Notes under the pieces: generated by a model | Seen by the model: the letters and a program-made list of their open reading frames with translations, nothing else | What the model was told of the DNA's origin: nothing | Database searches by the model: none | Translations under genes and position numbers: made by a program | NCBI GenBank assembly: GCA_025937785.1 | Contig: JAICQQ010000008.1 | Location: 1-64,000, forward strand | Direction: 5' to 3' | From: Polyangiaceae bacterium | Lineage (GTDB): Bacteria; Myxococcota_A; Polyangia; Polyangiales; Polyangiaceae | DNA length: 64,000 bases | Shown: positions 14,034 to 23,077 of the stretch, piece by piece | Layout: every line of letters starts with the position of its first letter | How positions within the stretch are numbered: the first letter of the stretch is position 1

Positions 14034-15113
14034 CTAGTGGACCCCCGAGGCAAACACGTGGCCGAGCAAAAAGTTGATGGTGAACCCGGCCGAGTTGGGG
14101 CGTTCTTCTACGCGCCCCGAGTCGGTCTGGTAGCTACCACCGAATCCGTACAGCATCGCGAAGTCGAAACCGATGCGAAAGCCGCTTCTGCCCAGCCACT
14201 CGAAGGGAACGTGGATGCCGAGCGTGTGGCCGTAGTCACCACCCACCATGCCCAGATACTGCAGGCTGGGTGACAATAGGAAGCCGGTCTGGCGCTCGGC
14301 GGCGACCCCGAGCGACATCCCCCAGAGCCAGACCGATGCGTCGTCGTCCGTGGCCTGGTCGCGCGCCTCGGACACCGGCACCAGCGCGCGCACGGAAGCG
14401 CGCAGTCGGTCGTAGGCAAAGCCGCCGACCTCGCCGCCGAACGCAATCCCGCTGCTCACCCGCTCGCGCAGATGGAACGCGCCCGAGAGCATCTGCACGA
14501 AGGCGCTCCGGTGGTAGCCGTCGCTCCACAGGTCTTCGCAATCGACCCCGCTGTGGCAGTCATACGTCGGTCGCTCGCGACCGGCGCTGGCGGGTCCCGC
14601 CGCAGGGCCACGATACGGGTTCGCTCCCACCACGCCGGGTGCACCCTGGTGCGGCTGCGGGATGGGCTTGGCCTCGGAGATGGCGTAGGGGTCCGCCATG
14701 GGCGGCGCGGAGGCTCGAGGCGCGGCGGGGGCCACGGCGGGCGGCGCCTCAGCCGGGGCCGGCATCACACCGCCCGGCGGGCTGTCACCGGGAGCCGCTC
14801 CCGCCGGCGAAGAGGGGAGCGCGGGGGCCTCCGGAGGCGGCAGCGGCGGAGGCACGGGTGGGGGCGGTGCTGGGGCCGGCGGTGCTGGGGCCGGCGGTGC
14901 TGGGACTGGCGGGGCTGGGGCCGGCGGGGCTGGGGCCGGCGGTGCTGGCGGTGCTGGGACCGGCGGTGGGGGAGCCGGCGGATTCGCCGGGGGGGCGGGC
15001 GCAGGTGGCGTCGCCGGTGGCGCGGACGGCGGGAGCTGGGCTCGAGCGACGCCCAGCGCGCCCAGGCACCCCACCACCCCGCTGCGAACCACTAACGAAA
15101 GACGCCCCAACAC
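14034..15113 (-). CDS. Secreted or outer-membrane protein with Pro/Ala-rich repeat linker
   Basis: A 359-residue protein from GTG 15113. A signal peptide (VVGCLGALGVARA before QLPP) is followed by about 110 residues of PAPAPP-type low complexity and a PYAISEAKP-type spacer. The folded C-terminal domain of about 180 residues begins near a cysteine pair (YDCHSGVDCEDLW) and is rich in amphipathic strands (SGIAFGGEVGGFAYDRL, SPSLQYLGMVGGDYGHTLG), ending in LLGHVFASGVH. This pattern suits an outer-membrane barrel or surface protein with a periplasmic, peptidoglycan-spanning Pro/Ala linker. No named family recognised. Confidence 0.75.
   Translation of the reverse strand: MLGRLSLVVRSGVVGCLGALGVARAQLPPSAPPATPPAPAPPANPPAPPPPVPAPPAPPAPAPPAPAPPVPAPPAPAPPAPAPPPPVPPPLPPPEAPALPSSPAGAAPGDSPPGGVMPAPAEAPPAVAPAAPRASAPPMADPYAISEAKPIPQPHQGAPGVVGANPYRGPAAGPASAGRERPTYDCHSGVDCEDLWSDGYHRSAFVQMLSGAFHLRERVSSGIAFGGEVGGFAYDRLRASVRALVPVSEARDQATDDDASVWLWGMSLGVAAERQTGFLLSPSLQYLGMVGGDYGHTLGIHVPFEWLGRSGFRIGFDFAMLYGFGGSYQTDSGRVEERPNSAGFTINFLLGHVFASGVH
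14866..14964. repeat. 15 bp tandem repeat coding for PAPAP linker
   Basis: GGTGCTGGGGCCGGC and close variants recur five times from 14866 to 14940, then a 9 bp partial unit, then one more copy ending at 14964. On the minus strand they encode the Pro/Ala linker of the 14034-15113 protein. Copy number is likely to vary between strains. Confidence 0.85.
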
Positions 15114-15150
15114 GACCCCGCCTCACTGTACTCTCGAAGCACAGGCAGCG

Positions 15151-17157
15151 CTAGCTTCCAGACCACCAGGCCGACTCGAGTTCATCGACCAAGGCGCGAA
15201 TCACGGCTCGGGGTGAGTCGTGCTGCTTCACCGCCCGACGGACCGTCGCCTCCCAGTTCGCCAGATCGACCGCGCCCCGCACGCTCTTGTGCGTCGCCCG
15301 TACCAGATCTGCCAGCTCGGCGCGCTGCTTCGCGCTGAATGCGGGAACCTCGACCGGTTCGAGGCGCAGCAGCCGGCGGCGGAACATGGTGGCGTCCTCC
15401 GCCTCGAGGGTACCGCTCTGGTCGTCGACCTCGTCGAGGAGCTCGCGCGCCTCTTTGCGAAGCTGCTTCAAAGCCGGCGGCGTGATCGCCATCACGACGC
15501 ATGCGTTGGGCAACGCTCCGCCGCAGTAGAACGCCAGCGAGCGCAACGCCGAACGCCGCGCGGCGCGGCTGGTCGTGTACAGGTTCTCGGCCTCGTCGAT
15601 CAGCACCACGGGCCCCGCGCAGTCTTCCATGCGGGCGAGCAGCTCCAACCACAACAGCAAACGGCGATAGGCGTCGTGTCGATACGACTTCGCGGCGCTG
15701 CGCGCGTACAGATCGCGACCATGCAGGAAGCTCTCCAGCGCAGCCCCGGGGTTCTTCGCACTCTCGGCGATCTGAGTCGCCTTGCGCGCCGCAACGGCTG
15801 CCTCGCCACCTTCTGCGGCGATCGCTCGCAAGCTATCGTTGAGGGCGCGCATGCGCACCGGGGAACGCGTCCACTGCGTGGCGCGTTCGAGCGCGCTCGG
15901 GCGACGGCGCGCGGGCAGCACGGAGTGCTCCAGCAAGCGTTGTAGGTGGCGAGCGGGGTTGCCTAGATCCAGATTCAGCCGCTCGAGATTCAGCCAGAAC
16001 ACCGGGTGAGCATCGTCGAGCGCCCGTTCGGCGAGGTGCATGAGCAGATGCGTCTTGCCGCTGCCGTAGTCACCGACGATCGTGGTGAACACGCTGCCCG
16101 ATGCGTCGGCGTGCTCGAACAAGGTGTCGATGCTGCGATCGATGCGCTCGTGCCCCACGCTCATCGAGGTGACCGCCTCCAGCGGGGGCAGCCCCTGCGA
16201 GATCCGGATAAGCGTCCGCAACGCGGCCCGCTTCGTGTCGGGCGCGCGGGACACGCGCCGGTGCACGTACTCGTACGGGTCGCGCACGAGCGACGTCCAG
16301 GAGCGGTGGGGCGGCGGCGGTTCCGCAGGTGACGCGATCTCGAGCCGCGCGAGCAGCGGGGCCAGGGTGCCGAGGGAACGCGGGCCCTCGAACAGGCGTT
16401 CGGTGCCCGTGATCAGGATCCGGGTGGCCATGGCACCGTTGCCAGTGTCGAAGTTGTCGACGAGCTCCCGCAACACCGTGTAGGCCTTCTCGCGCTGGCG
16501 ACTGGTGCGCTTCGTCAGCGCAGCTCCGTCGTGCAGGTAAACGGCGAGCCCGGTGCCCCCGAGCGCCTGGGCGATGCGGCTCAACTCGCCGAGGGCGCGG
16601 TGTGCCGTGTGCGCGTTGAGCGCGGCTCGCACATTGGGGTTTTTGCTGCTTCGCCCCGGCTCGGTCCCGTCCAACCACGCCTGATACGCGCGGATCTCGG
16701 CGCGGGCTTCCTCATCCGACTCCAGATACGCCAAGCACAGCGCCGTGAGATCGCCGTGCGCGCCCGCTTCGGCGGCTGCCTCGCTGAAACGCTGCGCCGC
16801 GCGCGTGCCCCGGCGTTCGAAGTAGCGATCCAAGAGCTGCAGGAGCCCGCCCGCGCGGGAAGCCCCGGGCGCAAACAGGTTCTCGACGATGACTCGCACG
16901 AGCTCTTCGAAGGTGTCGAGAGGAGCTTCGAGGAGCGAGACCTGGGCTGTCGCGAAACCCTGGCTGCGGGCCCGCTGAGCGAGCTTTCTCACCAGCGCTG
17001 CCTCGTGGTTCTCGGTCGGGCAATGCACTAGTGAAACCGCGACGGCGCCCGAGTGCGACAGATCGACGAGCGCCTGATCCTGTCGGCTGAGCTCGTCCTC
17101 GAGCGTCGTTACCGAGCGCGCGCCGGGGGCGCTTTCCTGGGAACTGGCCGATGCCAT
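15151..17157 (-). CDS. Large P-loop ATPase resembling BREX BrxC/BrxD (DUF2791-type)
   Basis: A 668-residue protein; ATG 17157 is preferred over the upstream ORF start because GGGG lies just upstream. The C-terminal half carries a Walker A motif GDYGSGKTHLL (about residue 365), LNLERLNLDLGNPARHLQRL and Walker B VVLIDEAENLY (about residue 520). A sensor-like strand VVMAITPP follows. The layout GHERIDRSIDTLFEH...GDYGSGKT resembles the BrxC/BrxD ATPases of BREX. The N-terminal half looks like a degenerate copy without Walker A, ending in ATRILITGTERLFEGPRSL, which resembles the C-terminal part of the same fold. No BREX methylase, PglZ or BrxL is in the window. It lies between envelope genes and putA. 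Defence, translocation or signalling roles are all possible. Confidence 0.65.
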   Translation of the reverse strand: MASASSQESAPGARSVTTLEDELSRQDQALVDLSHSGAVAVSLVHCPTENHEAALVRKLAQRARSQGFATAQVSLLEAPLDTFEELVRVIVENLFAPGASRAGGLLQLLDRYFERRGTRAAQRFSEAAAEAGAHGDLTALCLAYLESDEEARAEIRAYQAWLDGTEPGRSSKNPNVRAALNAHTAHRALGELSRIAQALGGTGLAVYLHDGAALTKRTSRQREKAYTVLRELVDNFDTGNGAMATRILITGTERLFEGPRSLGTLAPLLARLEIASPAEPPPPHRSWTSLVRDPYEYVHRRVSRAPDTKRAALRTLIRISQGLPPLEAVTSMSVGHERIDRSIDTLFEHADASGSVFTTIVGDYGSGKTHLLMHLAERALDDAHPVFWLNLERLNLDLGNPARHLQRLLEHSVLPARRRPSALERATQWTRSPVRMRALNDSLRAIAAEGGEAAVAARKATQIAESAKNPGAALESFLHGRDLYARSAAKSYRHDAYRRLLLWLELLARMEDCAGPVVLIDEAENLYTTSRAARRSALRSLAFYCGGALPNACVVMAITPPALKQLRKEARELLDEVDDQSGTLEAEDATMFRRRLLRLEPVEVPAFSAKQRAELADLVRATHKSVRGAVDLANWEATVRRAVKQHDSPRAVIRALVDELESAWWSGS

Positions 17158-17265
17158 GACCCCGTGGTTACCTTTGTTCGGCCCTGGATCGGTAGAAAAT
17201 CTAGCGTGAGCGGCCCCCACGCGCGATCCCCGGCCAAAGGCCCGAACCCAGCGTGGCCGCAGACG

Positions 17266-20200
17266 TCAGCGACTCGATTCCGGCGCCCGTCGCGGCAGTC
17301 CGGGGACCTGGGGCTGGTTCAGGTTGCCGTAGCGATGGTAGCTGACGCTCACGGACTGCTCGTTGAGGTAGCACTTGAGCTCGACGTAGCCATCGTCGTG
17401 GGCGGGGCCGGCGGCGATCGACAGCGCGAGCTCTGCCGGCAGCGTCCACAGCGCCTTGGGCGGAGCTCCCGGACAACGGAGCCGCTGGCTCCTGCGGCGG
17501 CGTGCGACCTCGCTCACGACACCGGCCGACTCGCAGATCTGCGCACGCTCGGCGAGTTCGCGAAACACCGGGCGCGTGCTGAGCTCAGCGCTCATCAGTA
17601 CGACGGGTTCGGCGTTGGCGATGCGAGCCGCCGCGAGACAGCTCAAGGCGTCGAGCGCCGCGCATTTGGAGGGCAGGTACAGGATCACACGGCCCGCTTG
17701 GTAGCGGAGCAGGTTGTGCACGCCCAAGACTTCGTCCTGCGGATGGATCCGGGCGAACTCGAGTTCGAACACCTCGCGGTAGTTGCGCAGCCGCTTCTCG
17801 AAGACCTCGAACTCGGTGGGTGCCAACGCGCCTGCCAGTTCGCGGAGCTCGTCGACCGGAGCTCTCGCGACGTCGACGTGCCGCAGCGATGCGGCTCCCA
17901 TTTGCCGCGGACCGCGGCTCAGCGCTGGCGCCTGAACGTGCTGCCGGCGCGCGCCGATGTGGCAGAACTGCGCGACGTAATTGGGGCCGCCTGCCTTGCC
18001 GCCGGGTCCGAATCCGGAGGCGTTCCGGCCACCGAAAGGTTGCCGGCCCACCACGGCACCGGTCACGCCTTGGTTGATGTAAACGTTCCCCGCGTCGACG
18101 CCGTCTGCGAACGCAGCGCATTCGCTCGGGTCCAGCGATTGCACGCCGCTCGTGAGCCCGTAAGGGGTTTGGTGGATCAGCTCCAGCGCCTGCGCCACGT
18201 TGTTGGCGACCATGACCGAGAGCACGGGGCCGAACAGCTCCGTGCGGTGTGCAAAGCTCCCCGGAGCGACGTTCCAGCGAATGCCAGGGCTCACGAGCCG
18301 CGGGTTGTCTGCATCGACCTGCGGTTCTAGCGCCCACTCTTCCCGCCGCTCCAGCTCGCTGATCCCGGCCGCGAGCGCTCCCGACGCCGGACGGATCAGC
18401 GGCGTCACGAAGTTCTCGAGCACCCACGCCGAACCGACGAGCAAGCTGCGACTGGCGTCGACCAGCTGTGCTCGGAAGCCCGCGTCGTGAAACAGCTCGC
18501 GTTCCAGGATCAAGAGACTGCAGGCGCTGCACTTCTGCCCCGCGTGGCTGAATGCGGAATGCACCACCTGGCGACACGCCTGATCGTGGTCACTCATTGC
18601 GGAAACGTAGATCGCATTCTTGCCGCCCGTTTCCGCGATCAAGTCCAGCCCCGGGCGCAGCCGGTAGAAGAGCTGCGCGGTTGCGGTGGCGCCCGTCAGC
18701 ACCACGCTGGCGACGCGGCGATCGATGATCAGGGCGCTGGCGACTTCGTCTTCGGCACACGCGAACTGAAGCACCGCTTCGGGCACGCCGGCGCGGTGAC
18801 AGAGCCGCACCAGCGTGGCCGCGACCAGAACCGTTTCCGGTGCCGGCTTCAAGATCACGCTGTTGCCGGCCACCAGCGCGGCCGCGACTCCCCCCAGCGG
18901 GATCGCCAAGGGAAAGTTCCAGGGTGGCGTCACCACCACCACCCCCTTGGGGCGTGTCTCGAAACATTCGTCGAGGCGTTCGAACTGGCGCGCGTAGTAC
19001 TCGGCAAAGTCGATCGCCTCCGAGACCTCCGCGTCGGCCTCTTCGACGCGCTTGCCCGCGTCGAGCAGCATGTGGGCCACGAGCTCCGCGCGTGCGCCAC
19101 GTAAGGCGTCGGCTATCGCGAGCACGATCTGGCACCGCTCTCGAACACCGGCCTTCGCCCACTGAGCCGCGCCTTCGACCGCGCGCTCGATCACCCGTTC
19201 CAGCCGCGCCCGATCGAGCAAGGGGTAAGTGTACGGGACGTGGCCCGGGCGCGAAGGGTCGAAGCCGCTCACTCGGGCGAGGCTGCCCAGAGCTTCGGCG
19301 CTGCCAGGAAGCTCGAGCTCCAGCTGCAGGGCGTGGACGCGCGCGAGCTCCGCTTCGATCCAGCCGCGATTGCCGGAGCTCGTGAAGTCGGTGTCGGGTT
19401 CGTTGACGAACGTCGGCCGGGGCGCGGAAAGCTCGAGCTCGCGACGACCGTTACCCCTTGCCGGCGCTGTCGACGTGCGTTCGATGACCTCGAAGGCGCG
19501 CGCGAACGCGTCGGCTTGCTCCGTAAAGCGCTGATCGCCTGCTTGCATTCCGAAGCTGTGACGCAGGAAGTTGTCCTCACCCGTGTTCTCGTCCAGGCGA
19601 CGCACCAAATAGGCAACGGCCGCGGGGAAATTCTTCTCGTCGACGCTGGGCGCGTAGACCAGCACGCTACCAGCCACCAGCTGCAATGCACGCCGGAGGG
19701 ACTGCGCCATGCCTTCGAGCATCTCGAGCTCGACCCAATCGGTCACGCCCCGGCACTGGCGCAGCACCAGCGCGAATGCCAGATCGAAGAGGTTGTGACT
19801 CGCCACACCGAGGCGCACTGCTGCGGCGTGCTCGGGGTCGCAGGCGTACGTCAACAGGCGCTTGTAGTTGGCGTCCACCTCGAGCTTGCTCGAGTAGGTA
19901 CACAGCGGCCAGCCGCGGTGCGACGCCTCGAGCCGCTCCATCGCGAGGTTCGCGCCTTTCACGATGCGGACTCGAATCGGCGCGTGGCCGCGGGCAACCC
20001 GCGCGCGCGCCCATTCGGTCAGCTGCCGCTGGTACCAAAAGGAGTCGGGAACGTAGGCCTGCAGCACGATGCCGGCGGTGAGGCGCTCGAACTCGCCGTC
20101 TTCGAGCACGCGCGTGAACAAGTGGACGGTCATCGCCAGGTCTCGGTACGATTCCATGTCCAGATACACGAGCTTGGGCTCGTCAGCTGCGACGGCCTTC

Positions 20201-20883
20201 CGGTAGATCAGCCGGAGGCGGGCCTCGAGCACGCGCAAACAATGCTCCCAAGCGAGCGGGCGCAGCTGACTGTACAGCGACGATATCTTCACGCTGATCG
20301 TGCTGACCTCCGGCCGCTCCAAGAGGTCGAGGTATGCCGCCAGGTGGCGCTCGGCTTCGCGCTCACCGAGCACCTCTTCCCCCAAATGGTTCACGTTGAC
20401 ACGCACGTTCTGCCCCGCCATGCGCTGCAGGTACTGCCCGAGCACCTCTGCGTCCGCAGGCACGATGTAGGGGCTCGCGTCGTGATAGATGCGCTGGCGC
20501 ACCGCCGCCGCGGTGAGCTCTGGCAACGATGAACCGAAACTCATCAGCGCCCGGAGTTCGAGGCGATCGAGCTGCTCCAGGGAGCGGGGGATGCCGAACT
20601 CCGATACCAGCGACCTGACTTGCCGCACGAGCTGAGCGCCGCTCTTGCTTCGGTGCACTCTGTCGGTGATCGCCGTCGCGAACATCTGCCCCCGCTCATC
20701 GTCCATCAGCGCCTGCAAACGAGCTGCCTTGGCTTGCTCGGCGCGCGTCGCGAGCAGTTGGCTCGCCTGCAGCAGCGCATGCGCCAACTCTATGGCGAGC
20801 TCGACTTGCGCGCGCTCGCTGAGACCGGGCACCGCGCGCCGAAGCAAAGCGCGAGCCTGGGACACTTCTTTGGCTTCACTCAC
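17266..20883 (-). CDS. putA: Bifunctional proline dehydrogenase / glutamate-semialdehyde dehydrogenase (long PutA)
   Basis: A 1205-residue enzyme starting at GTG 20883. It oxidises proline to pyrroline-5-carboxylate (FAD) and then to glutamate (NAD). The PRODH barrel occupies roughly residues 100-480, with SVKISSLYSQL, VRIVKGANLAMER and FAD/substrate motif RRLDENTGEDNF. The aldehyde dehydrogenase follows, with VTPPWNFPLAIP, AETGGKNAIYV (general base Glu) and the nucleophile Cys in HAGQKCSACSLL. The extra approximately 200 C-terminal residues match the ALDH-superfamily-like tail of type B PutA. There is no N-terminal ribbon-helix-helix DNA-binding domain, so it is not a trifunctional self-regulator. 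It diverges from the usp gene. Confidence 0.95.
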   Translation of the reverse strand: MSEAKEVSQARALLRRAVPGLSERAQVELAIELAHALLQASQLLATRAEQAKAARLQALMDDERGQMFATAITDRVHRSKSGAQLVRQVRSLVSEFGIPRSLEQLDRLELRALMSFGSSLPELTAAAVRQRIYHDASPYIVPADAEVLGQYLQRMAGQNVRVNVNHLGEEVLGEREAERHLAAYLDLLERPEVSTISVKISSLYSQLRPLAWEHCLRVLEARLRLIYRKAVAADEPKLVYLDMESYRDLAMTVHLFTRVLEDGEFERLTAGIVLQAYVPDSFWYQRQLTEWARARVARGHAPIRVRIVKGANLAMERLEASHRGWPLCTYSSKLEVDANYKRLLTYACDPEHAAAVRLGVASHNLFDLAFALVLRQCRGVTDWVELEMLEGMAQSLRRALQLVAGSVLVYAPSVDEKNFPAAVAYLVRRLDENTGEDNFLRHSFGMQAGDQRFTEQADAFARAFEVIERTSTAPARGNGRRELELSAPRPTFVNEPDTDFTSSGNRGWIEAELARVHALQLELELPGSAEALGSLARVSGFDPSRPGHVPYTYPLLDRARLERVIERAVEGAAQWAKAGVRERCQIVLAIADALRGARAELVAHMLLDAGKRVEEADAEVSEAIDFAEYYARQFERLDECFETRPKGVVVVTPPWNFPLAIPLGGVAAALVAGNSVILKPAPETVLVAATLVRLCHRAGVPEAVLQFACAEDEVASALIIDRRVASVVLTGATATAQLFYRLRPGLDLIAETGGKNAIYVSAMSDHDQACRQVVHSAFSHAGQKCSACSLLILERELFHDAGFRAQLVDASRSLLVGSAWVLENFVTPLIRPASGALAAGISELERREEWALEPQVDADNPRLVSPGIRWNVAPGSFAHRTELFGPVLSVMVANNVAQALELIHQTPYGLTSGVQSLDPSECAAFADGVDAGNVYINQGVTGAVVGRQPFGGRNASGFGPGGKAGGPNYVAQFCHIGARRQHVQAPALSRGPRQMGAASLRHVDVARAPVDELRELAGALAPTEFEVFEKRLRNYREVFELEFARIHPQDEVLGVHNLLRYQAGRVILYLPSKCAALDALSCLAAARIANAEPVVLMSAELSTRPVFRELAERAQICESAGVVSEVARRRRSQRLRCPGAPPKALWTLPAELALSIAAGPAHDDGYVELKCYLNEQSVSVSYHRYGNLNQPQVPGLPRRAPESSR

Positions 20884-21020
20884 CCCTCGATTCTGTCACG
20901 AATCCCCCGCCGCGGCCCGCCGCCGCACGCCGCTCTACTGCATTCCGAGCAGCTCACCGGTCCGTGGTACGACAGAAGAGCCGGTCGCCTTCTGACCCAT
21001 TTCGAGGTAGAGAGTGTTCT

Positions 21021-21974
21021 ATGAAGGCGAACCCGACGAAGCGCAGTTCGTTTCGCTCCTTGCTCGTACCCGTGGACCTGACACCGAACTCGGATCGCGT
21101 GCTAGGCCGTGTCCCATTGCTGCCGCTGGCCGAGGACGCGCGGGTGACGATTTTGCACGTGGTTCCCGAGGGCCTACCAGCACCCGCCAGGAAGGATGCC
21201 GAACGCGACGCTTACAAAGCAATAGCCAGCGAGGTGCGACACTTGCGCAAATCGCTCCCCAAGAACGTCAGCATCCAACCGCTAGTAGAGGTCGGCACAC
21301 CGGTGAAGGGAATCAGTGCTCGTGCCCAGAAGGTGAAGGCAGAGTTGATCGTCATGGGTCGAGGCGGCGGACGCATCCTGCGGGAGGCGTTCCTGGGTGC
21401 CACTGCCGAGCGCGTCGTTCGGCAAGCGCGACTGCCCGTGCTCGTGGTGCGGCAACCGCCGCGGCTGGCCTATAGCCGACCGGCGCTCGCGCTCGACTTC
21501 GATCGGGCAGCCCAAGAGGTCATACGACTGATGCTGCTCACGATTCCGCCGCCGCGCCCGCGGGTCGCTGTGGTCCACGCCTACGACCTTCCGTATGGGG
21601 GGCTAGTGTATCCGAGCCTCGCCGAAGACGAAGCGGCGGGGGAAAAGAGCGAACTTCAGGTCGAGACTGCCGAGAGGTTGGCGAAGCTCCTCGCCACGAG
21701 CTTGAGCAAGTTGGGGGTCCCGCAGAAAGACGCACCTGCCTGGAAAATGCACGTCCGCTATGGCTCGCCTCACGTCGTCGTCGAGCGGGTCATGAAGAAG
21801 TCCGAGACCGATCTGCTGCTCTTGGGCACCCGTGCCTTTTCCCGCGCCGCCCACGTCTTTCTAGGGACCATCGCCGGCGACCTGCTGCGCGATGCGAAGT
21901 GCGACGTGCTCGTCGTGCCGCCGGCCGTTGCCCGCGGCGCCGATGCATCCTTCAGGAGGCCCGGGGCCGAGTGA
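21021..21974 (+). CDS. Tandem universal stress protein (two UspA domains)
   Basis: The 317-residue protein starts at ATG 21021, preceded by a purine-rich GAGGTAGAGAG stretch; the track start at 20964 lies upstream of this. Two UspA alpha/beta domains lie in tandem. Domain 1 runs from SLLVPVDLTPNSDRVL to the nucleotide-binding loop MGRGGGRILREAFLGATAERVV. Domain 2 ends with LLGTRAFSRAAHVFLGTIAG. The G-x2-G-x9-G-type signature suggests ATP binding, more clearly in domain 1. Its 3' end overlaps the convergent mrpG by 23 bp. The role is general stress or energy-state adaptation by family; no specific partner is indicated. Confidence 0.88.
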   Translation: MKANPTKRSSFRSLLVPVDLTPNSDRVLGRVPLLPLAEDARVTILHVVPEGLPAPARKDAERDAYKAIASEVRHLRKSLPKNVSIQPLVEVGTPVKGISARAQKVKAELIVMGRGGGRILREAFLGATAERVVRQARLPVLVVRQPPRLAYSRPALALDFDRAAQEVIRLMLLTIPPPRPRVAVVHAYDLPYGGLVYPSLAEDEAAGEKSELQVETAERLAKLLATSLSKLGVPQKDAPAWKMHVRYGSPHVVVERVMKKSETDLLLLGTRAFSRAAHVFLGTIAGDLLRDAKCDVLVVPPAVARGADASFRRPGAE

Positions 21975-22308
21975 GGGGTGACGGCGTGTCGGCGACCCGC
22001 GCGGAACGACGGCGAAACAGCGCCACGCGCGCCAGCAGCACCGTGGTCACGGGCACCGTCACACCGAGCAGTGCGGTGATCAGCAAGGGGTAGAGGGCCA
22101 GCTTGCCTTCCAGCATCGAGAAGTACAAGACGACCGCTAGGGTCACACACCAGCTCCCCACCGTGTAAGCAAGCGCCGGCGGGTGCATCCTCAGGAAAAA
22201 GTCCTGTAGCCGCGCGAATCCGACGGCGGAGATCAGGACGAACACCCCGCTGAGCACGAGCAACACGGCGACCGTGGCCTCGACCCAGCCCGCAACCTCT
22301 GCAGTCAT
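21952..22308 (-). CDS. mrpG: Mrp-type cation/proton antiporter subunit G
   Basis: A 118-residue protein with three membrane helices, typical MrpG/MnhG: ATVAVLLVLSGVFVLISAVGF, ARLQDFFLRMHPPA, then LITALLGVTVPVTTVLLARVAL. It is the last gene of the Mrp operon. Its ATG (22308) overlaps the stop of mrpF in ATGA, indicating translational coupling. The basic C-terminal tail overlaps the convergent usp gene by 23 bp. Confidence 0.92.
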   Translation of the reverse strand: MTAEVAGWVEATVAVLLVLSGVFVLISAVGFARLQDFFLRMHPPALAYTVGSWCVTLAVVLYFSMLEGKLALYPLLITALLGVTVPVTTVLLARVALFRRRSARVADTPSPLTRPRAS

Positions 22309-22583
22309 TCGATCACCTCACCTCGCAGCACGAACTTCGCCATCGCGGACGAGCTCACGAAGCTGAACAGCGCGATCAACAGCGCGACGTCGAAGTACAC
22401 GTCACTTCGATGTCGTATGCCCAACACCAGCATCACCAAGAGCGCGTGGAGATAGAGAAGATCGAGAGCAAACACGCGATCTTGCGCGCGCGGGCCTCGG
22501 ATCAACCTCGCTAGAACCAACACCGACGCCACGGAGTAGCACCCGAGGGCAAAATCGATGGCACCAGAGAGCAGTGCGCTCAT
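22305..22583 (-). CDS. mrpF: Mrp-type antiporter subunit F
   Basis: A 92-residue, three-helix protein. The conserved MrpF stretch RLIRGPRAQDRVFALDLL is present, followed by RHRSDVYFDVALLIALFSFVS. Start ATG 22583 overlaps the mrpE stop (ATGA) and the stop overlaps the mrpG start in the same way. It acts only as part of the Mrp membrane complex. Confidence 0.93.
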   Translation of the reverse strand: MSALLSGAIDFALGCYSVASVLVLARLIRGPRAQDRVFALDLLYLHALLVMLVLGIRHRSDVYFDVALLIALFSFVSSSAMAKFVLRGEVIE

Positions 22584-23077
22584 TCGAAGATCTCCTTGAG
22601 AGGTTTCTCGTAGCGAGCCTTGAAGCGCGCGACGAACGCTTGCTCTTCACCAACGTTCCACACATGGAGCAGCAAGGCGCCGCGATCGAGCGCAAGCTCG
22701 GACCACACGGTGCCCGGAACGATCGTGGTCACCATGGCCAGCGCTGCCAGCCCCACCGGATCGCGCAGCTCGAGCGGCACGACCACGAACTTCGATCGAG
22801 GGCGCCGCCAGCGCCACGTTACGACGCCCGACGCGACCACGACGTTCGAGACCAGCACGTCGTACGCCACGGTAATCACGAACCGCGCGATGGTGAGCGG
22901 CTTTTGCGCGTGCACACTCGTGGCGCGCAGCTTCGAGGTGAGCCATGGAACCACGAGCGCCAAGCCGAGGCCCAAGAGCACGTGGGCCACGCTGACGGAA
23001 CGCGCGAGCGCCAGCCACGACGCCAGCAGAACCACAGAGGCGAGCGGCGCGGGCACGAGCCTTCGCAAGCGGCTCAC
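22580..23077 (-). CDS. mrpE: Mrp-type antiporter subunit E
   Basis: I set the start at GTG 23077, which overlaps the mrpD stop in GTGA; the longer ORF in the track (to 23500) is mrpD in another frame. The 165-residue protein has N-terminal membrane helices (SVVLLASWLALARSVSVAHV, LLGLGLALVVPWL). The soluble MrpE domain follows, with VTTIVPGTVWSELALDRGAL and LHVWNVGEE. That places it firmly in the MrpE/MnhE family. Confidence 0.92.
   Translation of the reverse strand: MSRLRRLVPAPLASVVLLASWLALARSVSVAHVLLGLGLALVVPWLTSKLRATSVHAQKPLTIARFVITVAYDVLVSNVVVASGVVTWRWRRPRSKFVVVPLELRDPVGLAALAMVTTIVPGTVWSELALDRGALLLHVWNVGEEQAFVARFKARYEKPLKEIFE

Noticed and set aside
15151-17157. A BREX phage-defence island around the BrxC/D-like ATPase
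   Set aside because: No methyltransferase, PglZ phosphatase, BrxA/B or BrxL gene lies on either side; neighbours are envelope genes and putA.
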